Assembly (NCBI RefSeq): GCF_014647375.1
Contig: NZ_BMPB01000003.1
Span: 396,551-460,550 of the forward strand
Direction: 5' to 3'
Length of the DNA: 64,000 nucleotides
From: Parabacteroides faecis
GTDB taxonomy: Bacteria; Bacteroidota; Bacteroidia; Bacteroidales; Tannerellaceae
Positions 17,500 to 27,000 of this stretch are shown here, piece after piece. The notes under the pieces were generated by a model. That model saw only the letters and a list, made by a program, of their open reading frames with translations. It was not told the origin of the DNA and made no database searches. The translations under genes and the position numbers were made by a program. How positions within the stretch are numbered: the stretch's first letter is position 1; every line of letters starts with the position of its first letter.

Positions 17500-20400
17500 T
17501 TACAAGCTTACGCTGAAGCCAAAGGCATACGAACTCATGAAGGGATAACCCAGTCCGTTCGCTTTACTTTCGACCGCCGGGTCGAGACCTTTAGGCATAT
17601 GATCGAACGTAAACGGATTTTCTGCTGAAACATACACTCTCAGGTTACTGATACCAATTTTAGAAATTACACTCTGAGGGATTGTATATCCCAGTGTCAG
17701 ATTCTTCACCCGCAGATAAGCTCCGTTAGTCAGATACTTTGTCTGGGCACGAACATTCGCTGCATAGTTCGTATTTCTCATACCTGTTTCATACAAACGA
17801 GGGAAGAAAGCTCCGGTATTTTCAGGAGTCCAGTAATCCAATTGATGTTCATAGATCGTACCGAATTCATAATAATACGGGAAGATCAAATCGTTTGTCA
17901 ACCATTTGTCACATTTTCCAACTCCCTGTAAAAGGAAAGAGAAGCTGAAGTTATTCCATGACAAGCCACCGTTTATACCATATTGGAAACGTAATGAGTT
18001 ATTCCCGATAATCTTACGGTCGCCCGGATCATAAATCGTTTCATTTCCTGAATTGATGATACCGTTGCCATCCAAATCCTTGAACATCATATCACCCGGA
18101 TTCGGTTTCACACCTTCCACATGAGGAATACCGTCTTTCAGGGTACCATTTTTCAGATTCGCATCCAAAGTTCCCTCTACAAAGTCATCGACCGTGTACA
18201 ACCGATCAGTTACATATCCCCATATTTCACCTAACTGTTGTCCTTCCACATAGGTTTTATTATCAGAAGTACGAATCACACCGGCTACATTATTTTTAAA
18301 CTTTGTGATATAAGCTTTGTAATCATACAGGTTGAAACCGATATTATAATGTACTTTACCGATCTGGTCACGCCATGCCAACTCCAGTTCGAAACCGGTA
18401 GATTTCAAATCGGCTACGTTCTGTAAAGGAGCTGTTGCACCCAAAGTAGCAGGCAATTGCGATCCGCTGGTCAACATATCCTTCGTATCGCGGCGGAAAA
18501 GGTCGAAGTTGGCGGAAAGACGGTTCTTCAAGGCACTGATATCGAAACCGAGGTTTAAGGTACGAACCGTTTCCCAGGTGAAATTTCCACTTACCAGACC
18601 CGGCTGCTTCAGAGTAATAGGCTGTGTATTATTATCCAACCATTTCGACTTTTCAGATTCCATACTTGGTACAAACTGGTAGGGATCGATATTCTGATTA
18701 CCAACCGTACCGATTGATCCTCTGATCTTAAATTCAGGAATATAATCGCGCAACGGTTCCATGAAACTTTCTTCCATCACTCTCCATCCCACAGACAGAG
18801 ACGGGAAGAATCCCCAGCGGCTACCCGACGGGAATTTGGAAGAAGCATCATAACGTCCGTTCAGCTCAAGCAGGTAACGGTTTGCATAGTCATAATTCAA
18901 ACGTCCGAAAAATCCCATCACCGTATATTCGGTAAACTTATCATACGCTTTCTGTACACCCACAGACTGGGAAATCGAAGGCATATCGTCATTGATCATA
19001 TTTGAAGTTTCAGCTTTCAGATAATCATAATGATTGGATTCCTGGTTGTAGCCTAATAATAAAGAGAAATTATTATCGGCGAAGCTTTTAGCGTATGAAC
19101 CGTAAATGTTCAAAGCCGTATAATTTGTAACAGCACGTTGGCGGCTATACGTTGAATAATCAGAAGTGTATTCTTCCGAGAATTTATCAGCATTGGCAAA
19201 ACGGATACGTTTTGAATACTTTGTCTCAGTTTCATTCAGGTTATCATATGTAAACTCTGCATTCAAAACCATGTCTTTGATCGGCGTTGCTATCAATTTG
19301 GCGAAGACACGCGTATCAGAGATCGCATTCGTGTTCTGACCGCCCAGACGAGTCAGGTTACCTGCTGTACCGGAATATAGATCTTCGTCATTGATCGTGA
19401 TCATCCCTGTCGGGTTGTAAGACGGAGCCCACACCGCTTTGGAATAGTTGGCACCGCTGGGCATGCCTTTATCCGATTTATAGAAACTAAGATCCAACTG
19501 TCCTGTCAGCCAGTTCGTTATTTTCGAACTGATAAAACCTTTCGCATTATAACGTTTATAGCTATCCATATCGGTTGTCATGATACCATCGGAACCCGTA
19601 TATCCCAAAGAAATACGGTATGAAGAACGTTCGGTACCCCCGCTCACAGAAAAATCATGTTTCTGCTGGAAACCTGTTTCCGACAAGAAATCCTTCATTA
19701 TATCCGTTTGTGCCAACTGATAACGCATGCCACCTATATCTGCATATCCATCCGGATAAGCAGACGGATTAGAACCGTATTCATGAAGCAGATCCAGCCA
19801 TGTATCCACAGTCTGACCGGAATAATATGTTATATAACCCATATCCGAATATGCCTGAACGGTCTGGAGCGGATTCGCTTTTACCGGCAAATTCGTCGGC
19901 TTTGAAAAAGAAAAATTATTACTGTATGTCAGCTGTACTTTCTGTTCTTTCTGGACCCCTTTGGTTGTAATCAGGATAACACCAAAAGCAGAACGAGCTC
20001 CGTAGATAGAGGCAGATGCCGCATCTTTCAGGACCGTAACCGACTCGATATCATTCGGATTGAGTAAGTTCAACGAACCGGAGAACGGCACATTATCGAC
20101 AAGAATAAGGGGGTCGCCGTCATTGATACTCGTTGTACCGCGAATATTAAAATCCAAACCGCCACCAGGCTCACCGCTACCGGAAGTAACCTGTAATCCC
20201 GGAACTGCTCCCTGCAACAAAGCACCTGTAGTCGGAACCGGGCGGTCTCCCATCACCTCATCCATTTTAACGCTACTTACGGAACCGGTCAGGTTGGCTT
20301 TTTTCTGTTTCGCAAAACCGACTACTACGACTTCATCCAGAGCCTGTGTATCCTCAATCAATGCAACTTCCACGCTCTGTTGGCCTTTTCCTATCGGCAT

Positions 20401-20961
20401 TTCTTTTGTCAGATAACCAATGTATGAAACAACCAAAGTTCCTTTCTCCGGTACTTCCAGAGAAAAATTACCATCCATATCGGTCACAGTACCACTGGTA
20501 GTACCTTTTACAAACACGTTAGCACCAATAATAGGCTCGCCATGATTATCACGGATAGTACCGGTTACTTTTTTGGCATTTTGTTCAACAGCCGGAAAAG
20601 ACGCTTTGGCTTGTCCCCGACTGACCGATATCGTATTATTGATCTTTTTAAAAGACAATCCCGTCTGGCGGGATAATTCATTCAGAATAGCATCTATCGA
20701 ACCTTCTTTAATTTGTACACTTACATTTTTCAAGCCTTTTAAAACGGATTCGTCATAAAAGAAATTAAAGCCGGTGATTTTACTCAATTGTTCAAAAGCG
20801 TCGCTGACTGACGTCTGTTTCACCACATACGTGATGTCGCTTTCTTTAAGACTTTGCCCTAAAGCTCCTTCCGCGCAAAGTAACTGCGACGACAGAGCGA
20901 TAGCACAAACGGTTAACGAAGTTCGCATAAGAGTCTTGTTATAGATTAGATTATAATTCAT
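17500..20961 (-). CDS. SusC/RagA TonB-dependent receptor with STN signalling domain
   Basis: 1153 residues. After a signal sequence ending near LLCAEGALG, an STN domain (about 37-115, DAFEQLSKITGFNFFYDESV) is followed by a carboxypeptidase-like beta-sandwich (about 130-210, GEPIIGANVFVKGTTSGTVT). Then come the SusC signature LDEVVVVGFAKQKK, a plug with NIRGTTSINDGDPLILVDN, and a 22-strand barrel ending in YAFGFSVSL. It imports oligosaccharides with SusD. The STN domain is the part that contacts the FecR anti-sigma in the periplasm, so this receptor also acts as the signal sensor. The gene lies between fecR and susD; an antisense RNA candidate overlaps its leader. Confidence 0.95.
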   Translation of the reverse strand: MNYNLIYNKTLMRTSLTVCAIALSSQLLCAEGALGQSLKESDITYVVKQTSVSDAFEQLSKITGFNFFYDESVLKGLKNVSVQIKEGSIDAILNELSRQTGLSFKKINNTISVSRGQAKASFPAVEQNAKKVTGTIRDNHGEPIIGANVFVKGTTSGTVTDMDGNFSLEVPEKGTLVVSYIGYLTKEMPIGKGQQSVEVALIEDTQALDEVVVVGFAKQKKANLTGSVSSVKMDEVMGDRPVPTTGALLQGAVPGLQVTSGSGEPGGGLDFNIRGTTSINDGDPLILVDNVPFSGSLNLLNPNDIESVTVLKDAASASIYGARSAFGVILITTKGVQKEQKVQLTYSNNFSFSKPTNLPVKANPLQTVQAYSDMGYITYYSGQTVDTWLDLLHEYGSNPSAYPDGYADIGGMRYQLAQTDIMKDFLSETGFQQKHDFSVSGGTERSSYRISLGYTGSDGIMTTDMDSYKRYNAKGFISSKITNWLTGQLDLSFYKSDKGMPSGANYSKAVWAPSYNPTGMITINDEDLYSGTAGNLTRLGGQNTNAISDTRVFAKLIATPIKDMVLNAEFTYDNLNETETKYSKRIRFANADKFSEEYTSDYSTYSRQRAVTNYTALNIYGSYAKSFADNNFSLLLGYNQESNHYDYLKAETSNMINDDMPSISQSVGVQKAYDKFTEYTVMGFFGRLNYDYANRYLLELNGRYDASSKFPSGSRWGFFPSLSVGWRVMEESFMEPLRDYIPEFKIRGSIGTVGNQNIDPYQFVPSMESEKSKWLDNNTQPITLKQPGLVSGNFTWETVRTLNLGFDISALKNRLSANFDLFRRDTKDMLTSGSQLPATLGATAPLQNVADLKSTGFELELAWRDQIGKVHYNIGFNLYDYKAYITKFKNNVAGVIRTSDNKTYVEGQQLGEIWGYVTDRLYTVDDFVEGTLDANLKNGTLKDGIPHVEGVKPNPGDMMFKDLDGNGIINSGNETIYDPGDRKIIGNNSLRFQYGINGGLSWNNFSFSFLLQGVGKCDKWLTNDLIFPYYYEFGTIYEHQLDYWTPENTGAFFPRLYETGMRNTNYAANVRAQTKYLTNGAYLRVKNLTLGYTIPQSVISKIGISNLRVYVSAENPFTFDHMPKGLDPAVESKANGLGYPFMSSYAFGFSVSL

Positions 20962-20968
20962 ACATTTG
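20961..20968 (+). promoter_or_regulatory. Promoter -7 on the strand opposite susC
   Basis: TACATTTG, an exact TAnnTTTG match on the + strand, overlaps the first base of the susC start codon (CAT at 20959-20961). CTTG at 20935-20938 is a possible -33, 22 bases away. No + strand gene follows before the hairpin/T-run at 21068-21097, so the promoter would serve only a short antisense RNA. Confidence 0.5.
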
Positions 20969-20974
20969 TAATGT

Positions 20975-21097
20975 TTTAATAAATGATGTTTGTTAAGACA
21001 GGCAGAGATACTTTACAACCCAGTGGCTCAATACTGTTCTGAAGGTCCCTGCTGAAAATCAGTGAAGGCAGTAGTGTAGCAGCACTACTGCTTTTTT
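20975..21097 (+). ncRNA. Candidate cis-antisense small RNA against the susC leader
   Basis: Start inferred from the -7 at 20961-20968; end from a perfect 9-bp hairpin, GCAGTAGTG (21068-21076) with CACTACTGC (21083-21091), followed by TTTTTT. The resulting RNA of about 120 nt is fully complementary to the susC 5' leader between fecR and susC. From established work, Bacteroides loci with ECF sigma/anti-sigma pairs often carry such antisense RNAs (DonS of Bacteroides fragilis) that repress susC-like genes. The arrangement here matches. Internal short hairpin CTGAAAATCAG near 21049-21059. Ends are predictions. Confidence 0.6.
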
Positions 21098-21154
21098 CAT
21101 ATATTTTATCATCTAGTGTTTATCATAGGCATTCCGTTTTTTTAATGGTTAGAC

Positions 21155-22171
21155 TTAATGTTTATCATATAATATAATATTATCTCCTTCGAGTCGGCTT
21201 CGAAGTCCTGTCGTAAAGCAGATGGCTTCAATTACAGCCTCGATACTTTTGTTATCATGAGTACCCGTGATGCGGTAATCACAATCTTTACATTGTAGAA
21301 TCACTTTTCGATTATAAGTACGGTTGATTGTTTTAATTACTTCACGGATCGGTTCTTTGTTAAAATACAGGGAACCATGTATCCACTTTATATAGTTGTT
21401 TTCCTCAATGGTTTCCTTACGGACGTTCCCGTCTATTTTATTGATCGAAAGATGTTCATTCGGTGAAACAGCCAGCTGAAGGTCCTGGTCGGCAACATTT
21501 ACCCTGACTTTTCCTGTCGATACGGTTAGTTTGATAAATTCATCTTCTTTGTAAGATTTGAAATCGAATGAAGTACCCAATACCTTTACCTGGGCCTCTC
21601 CGCTTTTTATAACAAAAGGTTTATCCGGATCGGGAGTCACATCGAAGAATCCCTCTCCTTCTATCTCTATGGTACGTTCTTCTTTATTAAAATTATTGGG
21701 GATGCGAACCTTTGTATCAGAATTAAGAATGATCTTCGTGCCATCTGCCAACCGTATACTTTTCTTTTCGCCTTTTGCTGATATTTTTTCCGTATAAGTA
21801 ATCATCTGTTGCGGACGGTCATAGATTTTTAATAAACCGAACGTCACACTGAAAGCAAGAATTAAAATAGCAGCAATCCGATAAAAACCGTTCAAACGGT
21901 TTTTATTCCTAACACTGGTGTTAGCGGATTTATTTTTATGTTCGATCTTTGATAATAAGGAAGAAACTTCTTTGCGTAATTCTGTTTCCCTTTCTGAAGT
22001 CGGTTGGACCATATCCCTATCGATAGCATCCCAAAGCGGCTGGATAACAGAATCCAGCCCGGCATGGCTGTCCGGAGATTTCAGCCATTGAAGCAATGTC
22101 CGCAACTCCTGTTCCGAACATTGATCTTTTATATATTTTTGAAGAAGCGATATGATGATCGTGTCTCTCAT
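21155..22171 (-). CDS. FecR-type anti-sigma factor
   Basis: 338 residues from the ATG at 22171; the longer frame from 22225 adds an unlikely N-terminus. A cytoplasmic anti-sigma region (about 1-85, with SEQELRTLLQWLKSPDS) is followed by one membrane helix, YRIAAILILAFSVTFGLL (about 96-113), and then the periplasmic FecR domain with KGEKKSIRLADGTKIILNS and EGEGFFDVTPDPDKPFVIKS. A C-terminal DUF4974-type domain ends in GDNIILYD. It holds the ECF sigma factor inactive until the SusC STN domain signals. First gene on the - strand of the locus, 193 bases before susC. Confidence 0.92.
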   Translation of the reverse strand: MRDTIIISLLQKYIKDQCSEQELRTLLQWLKSPDSHAGLDSVIQPLWDAIDRDMVQPTSERETELRKEVSSLLSKIEHKNKSANTSVRNKNRLNGFYRIAAILILAFSVTFGLLKIYDRPQQMITYTEKISAKGEKKSIRLADGTKIILNSDTKVRIPNNFNKEERTIEIEGEGFFDVTPDPDKPFVIKSGEAQVKVLGTSFDFKSYKEDEFIKLTVSTGKVRVNVADQDLQLAVSPNEHLSINKIDGNVRKETIEENNYIKWIHGSLYFNKEPIREVIKTINRTYNRKVILQCKDCDYRITGTHDNKSIEAVIEAICFTTGLRSRLEGDNIILYDKH

Positions 22172-22589
22172 AAGTATCTTTATAAAATGACTGTTTTTAA
22201 GTCTGTTTATAAAGGATACACACAACCTCTTTTTATCTAGGGGTCAAAGCTGTTTGTTTTAACACGTATTAACATTAGACTATATAACCATACCAATACT
22301 TTCTTTTGGGTAAGATGACAAAAAGAAATCTCCTGAGATAGTAGCAAAAAGGTATTGTTGATTAAGAACTATCTGAAATCATCAATTTTTTCTTATATCA
22401 TAAATTCCAATCAAGAAAAAACACAAATAAGTCATTATTTATAAAGAAGATAACATATTTTTTTAATTAAAAATCTTCTGGAATGATTCTATATTCCTTC
22501 TACTTACTTTTGCTAATGACATTTGAAGAATCACCCACTTTCATTGGATGCATATTTTAAAACACATATTTATACACACTCAAAATTGA
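22172..22589. other. Divergent AT-rich intergenic region
   Basis: 418 bases between fecR (-) and the Hint cassette (+). It should hold promoters in both directions. Only one clear signal is seen, the + strand -7 at 22505-22512. No tRNA, insertion element end or long repeat was found. Confidence 0.6.
22505..22512 (+). promoter_or_regulatory. Promoter -7 element of the Hint cassette
   Basis: TACTTTTG matches TAnnTTTG exactly, 77 bases before the ATG at 22590. No good -33 box is seen at the expected distance. Confidence 0.5.
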
Positions 22590-24077
22590 ATGATTATGGA
22601 ACAAAAAAATCAAAAGAAAAAATCTTGTCTGATAGAGCATCAAGAACTCTATAAGCTTTATGGAACAGAAGAAGAGTTCCCTTTGATTCATGCTTTAATA
22701 AAAAATACTCCAGATGGTATCTTAAAAAAAGCGGCAAAAAAGAAGATGCTGGAAGATGATCCTTATATCGCATGGGCAGTTTATAAACCCGCATCAAAAG
22801 TCATTAAAGGGAAAGTTATTATTTCACTAACCCAAATAGCACAATGGATCGACACACGCTGGAGAATTATCAGCACTTCCGGAGAATTTATTGGAAGTGG
22901 GTATCAAACTCTCTATGAAAAGCAATATGCCACCTATGATATTTTAATAGAAAATGTAGATTTAAGCCACTTTGCATCAAAAGAATTGATAGTGACATTG
23001 ACAACTATCTGGCAAGGCAATAAAGAACAATTTCTTAAATCCGGGAAAACAGAGGATATAATATATCTGGAAGCAGACACTGTTGTTTCGGACATTACAG
23101 TGAATGATCCAGCAAAACAACCACTAGGACCCAATATTCCTGAAATATTGGTTTATTATGGAAGGTCTCCTGGTAGCAGAGAATATGTAGATTATGACTA
23201 TTCCGCTGAATATAACGGACAGGAAGTATTTCTTAAAATGGCTACAAGCGGTTCTGCCAAAGTAAGTAAAACCGTAGAAAATGTAGATAAAAGTAAAACC
23301 GTTCTTAAAATTGATTGGGGTATCGGTAGCAGAAAATATAGTAATACTAAAATAGCTTACTCATGGAATAAAAATTCTTTTGAGTGGCATTTTGACCCTG
23401 ATTGGCTTGTGACACTTAGCAAAGAGTTCTTTTATGCCATCAACAAGTGTGATTACGATTTATACATAGAATTTTCTTGCCAAGGACTTAGTGAGCCACA
23501 ACATATTCATGTATCCAGTACATTCGATGAAGAAAAGTTAGAACCTAATTGTAAAAAGATTCCAAAGCTCGATTTACGCTTAGGTTGTATAGCCAAAGGT
23601 TGTCGGGTTTTAATGGCCGACGGAAGTAAAAAACCTGTTGAACTTATACGAATCGGAGATCAGGTTATGAGTCCACATGGTGTCACTTGTGTTATAAATA
23701 CTTTTCAGGGACCGGAAAATACGCTGGTCTGTATTCGTACTATACACGGCAAAGAAATCCACTTAACAGAAAGTCATGCCGTCTTCACCGATCAAGGCTT
23801 ATTCATGGCAAAAGATATCAATGCCGGAATGAGAGTGCTCACCAGTGACAACGTTTACGAAGAAATATATTTTCTTTATAACATACCTAACGATGATATG
23901 GTCTATAATCTGGAAATTACAAAAACAGAGAATCAGCCTTGCATCATTTGCGAAGATATCGTAATCGGAGACGTAAATACTGTTACCCAGAAAATGAATC
24001 CGGTTATAGACAAAATAGCCCCAGCCTTAAAAGCTGAACTTGACAAATTACATAACTATCTAAAGGAGAATAAATAA
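22590..24077 (+). CDS. Hint-domain (hedgehog/intein-type) protein
   Basis: 495 residues; starts at 22590 or the ATG six bases later. No signal peptide: it opens with a Lys-rich stretch. Residues 1-330 are unrecognised, with beta-rich segments. A Hint domain follows: Cys333 in LGCIAKGCRVLMADGSKKPV, then ELIRIGDQVMS, and block B T393-E-S-H396 in HLTESHAVFTDQG, MRVLTSDN and MVYNLEI. Hint domains cleave the peptide bond before their first Cys. The C-terminal His-Asn of inteins is not seen (CIICEDIVIGDVN instead), so N-side cleavage without splicing is likelier. A ~35-residue helical tail ends the protein. The stop overlaps the next start (TAATG). AT-rich against its neighbours, suggesting transfer. 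Confidence 0.75.
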   Translation: MIMEQKNQKKKSCLIEHQELYKLYGTEEEFPLIHALIKNTPDGILKKAAKKKMLEDDPYIAWAVYKPASKVIKGKVIISLTQIAQWIDTRWRIISTSGEFIGSGYQTLYEKQYATYDILIENVDLSHFASKELIVTLTTIWQGNKEQFLKSGKTEDIIYLEADTVVSDITVNDPAKQPLGPNIPEILVYYGRSPGSREYVDYDYSAEYNGQEVFLKMATSGSAKVSKTVENVDKSKTVLKIDWGIGSRKYSNTKIAYSWNKNSFEWHFDPDWLVTLSKEFFYAINKCDYDLYIEFSCQGLSEPQHIHVSSTFDEEKLEPNCKKIPKLDLRLGCIAKGCRVLMADGSKKPVELIRIGDQVMSPHGVTCVINTFQGPENTLVCIRTIHGKEIHLTESHAVFTDQGLFMAKDINAGMRVLTSDNVYEEIYFLYNIPNDDMVYNLEITKTENQPCIICEDIVIGDVNTVTQKMNPVIDKIAPALKAELDKLHNYLKENK

Positions 24078-27000
24078 TGGCAAATAGTCCTTATAGTTTC
24101 AGAGGGATAAAGACATATAACAATAATTATGTCTGGATAGAACAAATACCCGGTTTTACAGAAGAAAAGGCGTTCTCTGTAGAATGCCAGTTATATCCCA
24201 TGAATACCAACGATGGAATTATTGTTTCCCATGCAGACAGTCTGTGTCTGTACATGGAGGAAGAGTTTATCTGGTATCGTCAGGATTCCAAATGTCCTCC
24301 GGTAAAAATCATGCCTGTTGTCACTGGCACTTTCATGAATCTTACCGTAACATACGATTTACAGATATGGACTTTTTATCTAAATGGTTATAAAATCCTG
24401 CAACATTCCATTAAGAGCATAGATAATACCGAAAAGTCACAGGTCATAAAAAAAAGTGGGTCACAATCGGAAAATACCACAGGTTTTACTATAGGAGAAA
24501 AAATCAAGGGATACTTTTCCTTTGTCCGATTCTATAAAGAATGTCTGACTGAACAAAAAGTCCTATCCTATGCAGTTGGGACACCTCCGGTAACTTCTCT
24601 ATATGCCTGGATTGATTTCACAGAAGCTCAGATCATAGATAAAGGACCTGCTAAAATAGAAGTCTGTGCAAAAGGATTGAGTTGTCTCTATACGCTTACT
24701 CCTGCATTATTCTTAAATGGAAAGAACTATGCTTATATTGATGAAAAACAACCTGAAAAGAATACGAATACTCCTGTATATTCCTATACTTGCATGGGTA
24801 AAATCAATCCGGCATATTGCGCTAATGAAACCATGACCATTTTTGCAAATAATTCCTTAGGCAGTGACAAGGGAATCAAAATCGATCTTGTTCATGATAA
24901 AGACCAAACAAATGTTTATCATATAATTGTCACCGCAGGCAGAACCGAGTTTAAAGGGGAAGGTGAAATGATGTTGAATGAATGGTCGGATTTTGCAATC
25001 ACTGTGACAAATAATCAACTGAAAATTTATACCAACGACAAAGAAAAAGCATTTTCCCTCGCTACCCCAATAGATGTCGGAATGGAGGAAGGAAAAGTCT
25101 TTGGTGTTTCAATCGATCAAGAATTAGTTGCAGATTACGAAACTGCAATGGAAGGATATATTTCTTATATTGCCGAATTCGATATTGCATTATCCGCTGA
25201 AGAGGTTATGAAATACAAGATAAATCTTCCTTATTTCTTCGATAAACACCTAACGTCAAATTACATTTTTTATGAAGAAGATGCTATTAACCTATTAAAT
25301 TGCCAATCGATCGGTTTTCATGGAAAGGGAGGAGGACTGGCACTGGCAGAAGATGCCAGAGCTGGAATTATGCCTACAACTCTTTCAATTTACATTCCTG
25401 ACTCTGATCCTAAATGGGATACTTATACAAAGGATGAAAAATGGCAGATCGAATTTATGGCACGATTGCTGGAAGAGAGTTATTCAACTCTTTTTGTAGG
25501 AAGTCTCAATAGCTACAATACAAACGTCGCCTGGTATCTCCGGATAGCTTCTTTTTTAAATCAACTCCGTCGGCGGGCAGGCTATACCAGAATGATGGAT
25601 ACAACACCTCATATTACAACTCAATCATTTATGCAATGGCTTCGAGGACTTACACAAGGCTGGTATAGGACACTTATAGCTACTATGACCAGGGCAGCCA
25701 CGATGGACACACAGACAAAGGTAATTACAGGACTTGCCGTTACCACTGTAACACTTGCCACATTTACACAGATATGTCGTTCCATTGGTTCCAAAGCAGA
25801 CCAGGATATCGATAAGAATTCAGATGACCGTCCTGATCCTCCACCTACTCCCACTCCTACCCCGACACCTACTGAGAAAGATGTCCAACTACGACTTGTA
25901 TCCGTTCAGTATGATCTAAACTCAGATGGAGAAACAGGTGCTATCCATATAAAAAAGGATATCAATACACCAATGGAATTTCCTGAATGGCAATCTTCCA
26001 AGAACTCGGAACAAGTTCCTGCATTGGCTGCCATTGTAAGAAATGACATCAAAAAAATGATCATGAGCGTTACTGTTAAAGCCTATCTGTCGAATGTGAC
26101 TTCGGCTTCCACACTTATTTACGTAAGCCTCACACATCCTGCGACAGGAAAACAGATATCTCTTCAATCATCGGCTTTTTCAATCAAGAATAATGAAACA
26201 AAAACAATAAATTTCGAATTACCATTCTCAAAAGAAGATTTTAATACATCCCCAGCCAAGTACAATATTTGTATGTACTGGAAATATTATCAAGAAATTA
26301 AGAAGTGCCGAGAAAATATGGGGAGAACATTTACCTCCCTTTATGTACTCAATAATAAGCCGACACGTCCTCTTGTCTGTGAATATAAGACTGCATATGA
26401 CGCTACCAAAGAATATCCCTCTATCAGAGGAATGGATCTCTGTCAGAAAATCTATGAACATGGAGAAAAAATCAAGGACACGAATTATCTCCCCCCAATA
26501 GCTATGGGAATTGCAGCGGCTATAACAATAGGTTTTAATGACTCCATACATAACAATACGATTCCTGATTATGTCTATGATGTTGTGAATGGAGCATCTC
26601 TCTACATTATTCCAAATCCATTATTGGCTCTGCATATGATGTTAGACATTCCTACATTATTAACAGACTCTACTGTGTTAGGTCAACAATACACGATCAA
26701 CTGTATGGACTGCGCGTTTATCATTCAATACTTATGTGGACTTCAAGGAGTTCCGTTAACGGTTACAAAAATGACCTCTTCTTTCAATTTTATCGAAACA
26801 AATCCGATCATCCCAATAGGATTTGCAGGATGGGGAGTTCCATTTAATGGCGGATTCAGTTTCCATGCTGTTGCTGTAGATTATGATCCAACAGTGGCGA
26901 CTTTCTATTCAATGCGATTATATGATGCGTGCTTGAGCCTCGACTTTGGTCCAACCCCATCCACTAACGTTGGAGCCATTCCACAGGTACCGATAGATAT

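Noticed and set aside
21068-21097. Terminator of fecR on the - strand
   Set aside because: The T run lies on the + strand; on the - strand the hairpin is preceded by As and followed by CTTCACTG, so it fits a + strand RNA instead.
22590-24077. Splicing intein
   Set aside because: The C-terminal HN and following nucleophile are not seen, and the flanks do not form a known interrupted protein.
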